Positions 5,793 through 7,657 of a stretch of 7,657 nucleotides of DNA are shown piece by piece. Position 1 is the stretch's first letter. Every line of letters begins with the position of its first letter. Location: contig JAUYDU010000197.1 in assembly GCA_030691665.1 (NCBI GenBank), positions 1-7,657 on the forward strand. Direction: 5' to 3'. Source of the stretch: Chloroflexota bacterium (GTDB lineage Bacteria > Chloroflexota > Dehalococcoidia > SM23-28-2). The notes beneath the pieces were generated by a model. It saw nothing but the letters and a program-made list of their open reading frames with translations, was not told the origin of the DNA and did not search any database. Position numbers and translations under genes: made by a program.

Positions 5793-5912
5793 CAACCCGT
5801 TCCGCACCTGACCGCCTTGGGCAACGTCACAGTGGAGGACAGCCAGCCCGCCCAGTTCTTCGACCATCCCCGCCAGGAGCGGATCAGGCTCTTCCCTAGC
5901 AAGACCCCCTAG
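5793..5912 (+). pseudogene. Relic of a polar amino-acid ABC transporter ATPase (GlnQ type)
   Basis: The codons from 5793 read QPVPHLTALGNVT and continue directly into VEDSQPAQFFDHPRQERIR, then LFPSKTP and TAG at 5910-5912. The first piece matches the segment just after the Q loop of polar-amino-acid ABC ATPases (...FNLFPHLTALENV). The second matches their extreme C-terminus (VE.GPP..FF..P..ERTR.FLSK). The roughly 100 residues between them, with the ABC signature and Walker B, are deleted in frame. A one-base slip near 5800 is also visible: the +1 frame reads VNPF just before PHLTAL. No Walker A remains. This is a decayed gene, not a small protein. Its last codons AAG-ACC-CCC-TAG lie within the second copy of the 52-base repeat. 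Confidence 0.75.
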
Positions 5913-5952
5913 CGTAGGCTATAATCCGAAAGCAATGGCCGCCGACGGGCGG
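5901..5952 (+). promoter_or_regulatory. 52-base repeat, copy 2, containing the likely pckA -10 box
   Basis: This copy aligns base for base with 3386-3437. It carries a perfect TATAAT at 5920-5925, where copy 1 has TATAGT. No good -35 is seen at 17-18 bases; TAGCAA is at the 17-base spacing. Transcription would start near 5932, about 50 bases before the pckA start codon. A 7-bp hairpin, GGCCGCC (5937-5943) with GGCGGTC (5948-5954), including one G-T pair, would lie at the very 5' end of the mRNA. Confidence 0.55.
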
Positions 5953-5955
5953 TCG

Positions 5956-5977
5956 CCTTCTTTGCGGAAGGGGGGAG
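5956..5977 (+). promoter_or_regulatory. pckA ribosome binding site with a possible masking hairpin
   Basis: GGAAGGGGGGAG (5966-5977) lies five bases before ATG 5983 and decides that start over the in-frame ATG at 5935, which has no ribosome binding site and sits inside the repeat. CCTTC (5956-5960) can pair with GAAGG (5967-5971) across a six-base loop, partly hiding the site. Any regulatory effect is speculative. Confidence 0.5.
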
Positions 5978-5982
5978 CCAGC

Positions 5983-7581
5983 ATGTCTCAAGCGGAGGTA
6001 GAGTCTGATCGTCGTCTCGGCGTCCACGGCATCAAGAATGTTGCCAGGGTCTACTGGAACCTGCCAACGCCTGCCCTCTACGAAGAAGCGGTGCGCAGAC
6101 GGGAAGGCATGGTCGCTCATCTGGGGCCCCTCGTCGTCCGCACGGGGCACTACACCGGCCGCTCGCCCAGCGATAGGTTCATCGTCCGCGAGCCCACCAG
6201 TGCCAGCCGTGTCTGGTGGGGCAAGGTCAACCAGCCCCTGGATTCAGGCCGATTCGAGGCTCTCCGTGAACGGTTTCTGGCCTACCTGCAAGGAAGGGAA
6301 GTTTTCGTCCAGGACTGCTTCGTCGGTGCCGACCCGAACTATCGCATCCCTATCCGGGTGATCACTGAGACCGCCTGGCACAGCCTCTTCGCCCGCAATA
6401 TGTTCATTCGGGCAACGCCAGCCGGACCTAGATGGCACGGGCCGCAGGTTGTCGTGCTCGACGCCCCTCATTTTCACTCGGTGCCGGACGTGGACGGAAC
6501 CAACTCGGAAGCGTTCATCATTCTGCACTTTGGCAGCGGCGCCGTGTTCATTGGTGGCACCAGCTATGCCGGCGAGATCAAGAAGTCGATCTTCAGCGTC
6601 ATGAACTACAAGTTGCCGGCCAAAGGGGTCTTGCCCATGCACGCCTCCGCCAACCAGGGACCGCAGGGAGACGTGGCCATCTTCTTTGGCCTGTCTGGCA
6701 CCGGCAAGACCACCCTGTCAGCCACTTCTGACCGAGCGCTCATCGGCGATGACGAACACGGCTGGAGCGACCAGGGAGTGTTCAACTTCGAAGGCGGCTG
6801 CTATGCCAAGGTGATCCATCTTAGCCCGGAGGCCGAACCTGAGATATACGAGACCACACGCTGTTTCGGGACGATCCTGGAAAACGTGGCCATCGACAGC
6901 GAAACACGTCGCCTCGATCTAGATGACGAGTCCCTGACTGAGAACACGCGCGCCTCCTACCCCATCTCCTACATCCCCAACGCCAGCCGGTCTGGCCTCG
7001 GCGGCCATCCTGGCAACATCTTCATGCTTACTGCCGATGCCTTTGGCGTGCTGCCTCCCATCGCCAAGCTCTCACCTGAGCAGGCCATGTACTACTTCCT
7101 CTCGGGCTATACGGCCAAGGTGGCAGGCACCGAGCGCGGTATCGTCGAACCACAGGCGACATTCAGTACCTGCTTCGGCGCTCCCTTCATGGTCCTGGAT
7201 CCCATCGTCTATGCCCACATGCTGGGCCAGAGGATCGCCGCCCACAACGCCCAGGTCTGGCTGGTGAACACCGGCTGGAGCGGCGGCCCCTACGGCGTCG
7301 GCCAGCGCATCAAGATTGGCTACACCCGGGCCATGATCCGCGCCGCCCTGGCGGGGGCGCTGGGCGGCGTAGACTACGAACAGGAGCCAGTCTTCGGTCT
7401 GTTCATCCCCACCGCCTGCCCGGACGTCCCGCCTGAGCTTCTCCGCCCCCGCAACACCTGGGAGGATCCGGAGGAATACGATGTCCAGGCCGCGAAGCTG
7501 GCAAAGATGTTCGCCGATAACTTCCAGCAGTACGCCCCTCGTGTCTCCAGGGAAGTCAAGGAAGCGGGGCCCAGGGCTTGA
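5983..7581 (+). CDS. pckA: Phosphoenolpyruvate carboxykinase (ATP)
   Basis: This 532-residue cytoplasmic enzyme catalyses oxaloacetate + ATP to PEP + CO2 + ADP, the entry step of gluconeogenesis. In some anaerobes it runs in the carboxylating direction. Residues diagnostic of the ATP-type family are all present. They include GRSPSDRF at 59-66 (Arg60 substrate contact), YAGEIKKS at 195-202 (Lys200/Lys201, metal and substrate), and His220 in MHASAN. They also include P-loop GLSGTGKTT at 236-244, the kinase-2 metal motif LIGDDEHGW at 253-261, ENTRASYPI at 320-328 with Arg323, and GYTAKVAGTE at 375-384. Length is normal for the family. Starting at 5935 would add 16 unconserved residues; 5983 is preferred because of its strong ribosome binding site. 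The gene appears monocistronic, with its own promoter-like repeat upstream and a strong hairpin 43 bases after the stop. Nothing suggests inactivation. Confidence 0.97.
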   Translation: MSQAEVESDRRLGVHGIKNVARVYWNLPTPALYEEAVRRREGMVAHLGPLVVRTGHYTGRSPSDRFIVREPTSASRVWWGKVNQPLDSGRFEALRERFLAYLQGREVFVQDCFVGADPNYRIPIRVITETAWHSLFARNMFIRATPAGPRWHGPQVVVLDAPHFHSVPDVDGTNSEAFIILHFGSGAVFIGGTSYAGEIKKSIFSVMNYKLPAKGVLPMHASANQGPQGDVAIFFGLSGTGKTTLSATSDRALIGDDEHGWSDQGVFNFEGGCYAKVIHLSPEAEPEIYETTRCFGTILENVAIDSETRRLDLDDESLTENTRASYPISYIPNASRSGLGGHPGNIFMLTADAFGVLPPIAKLSPEQAMYYFLSGYTAKVAGTERGIVEPQATFSTCFGAPFMVLDPIVYAHMLGQRIAAHNAQVWLVNTGWSGGPYGVGQRIKIGYTRAMIRAALAGALGGVDYEQEPVFGLFIPTACPDVPPELLRPRNTWEDPEEYDVQAAKLAKMFADNFQQYAPRVSREVKEAGPRA

Positions 7582-7624
7582 ACCACTCTCGTGGCTGGTT
7601 CGCAATCGGTGAGTTGCTTCTCCA

Positions 7625-7644
7625 CCCCCGCCTGAAGGCGGGGG
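7625..7644. terminator. Strong GC hairpin downstream of pckA
   Basis: CCCCCGCC (7625-7632), loop TGAA, GGCGGGGG (7637-7644) form a perfect 8-bp stem 43 bases after the pckA stop. No T tract follows, so this is either a Rho-assisted or 3'-protecting hairpin, or the end structure of an IS200/IS605-type element continuing past the window. Hairpins of the form CCCCGCC-loop-GGCGGGG are common at such ends. Which applies cannot be decided from 13 further bases. Confidence 0.5.
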
Positions 7645-7657
7645 CATGCCTGGCGCT

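Noticed and set aside
5935..5982. Upstream ATG giving pckA 16 extra residues.
   Set aside because: It has no ribosome binding site, lies within the repeat and next to the predicted transcription start, and the added residues are not family-like; ATG 5983 has a strong site.
7072..7647. 191-residue frame on the - strand over the pckA 3' part.
   Set aside because: It is antisense to strongly conserved PEP carboxykinase sequence and shows no domain of its own.

Overview
This 7.7 kb, GC-rich window is bacterial chromosomal DNA. It is densely coding on the + strand, with purine-rich ribosome binding sites and GTG, TTG and ATG starts. Several traits suggest a Chloroflexota-like organism: ATP-type PEP carboxykinase, small eukaryote-like RRM proteins, and a small zinc-ribbon protein with a C..HHW..GPTS.GVCKWC pattern. 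That assignment is an inference of moderate to low confidence. No convincing gene lies on the - strand.

Layout. 1-228: C-terminal end of a uroporphyrinogen decarboxylase (URO-D)-family protein cut by the window edge. 254-352: relic of a zinc-type alcohol dehydrogenase. 403-1341: complete ADP-ribosylglycohydrolase (DraG-like). 1342-1867: non-coding but structured. It holds a small hairpin after the hydrolase, spaced direct repeats and tandem 11-mers, the 3' half of a glycine tRNA (anticodon loop to CCA) with no matching 5' half, and a 78-base compound inverted repeat whose core resembles a terminator. The repeats plus tRNA half look like the end of an integrated element or its scar. 1868-3397: FAD-dependent oxidoreductase of the phytoene desaturase/CrtI-like superfamily.

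3611-5706 looks like one RNA-handling transcription unit: a DEAD-box RNA helicase, two small RRM proteins with basic or Gly/Arg-rich tails, and a 72-residue putative zinc-binding protein whose start overlaps the preceding stop. 5793-5912 holds a shrunken relic of a polar-amino-acid ABC transporter ATPase (GlnQ type). 5983-7581 is a complete ATP-dependent PEP carboxykinase, the gluconeogenic enzyme converting oxaloacetate to PEP. A strong GC hairpin follows near the window end.

Two things tie the regions together. A ~52-base repeat (3386-3437 and 5901-5952) starts in the last codons of one gene and of one relic, then continues through a -10-like box and a small hairpin into the leader of the next gene. 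Gene decay is also visible in two intergenic spaces. The best candidate for an undescribed system is the helicase/RRM/RRM/zinc-protein operon. The most informative structural signal is the tRNA half with its adjacent repeats.
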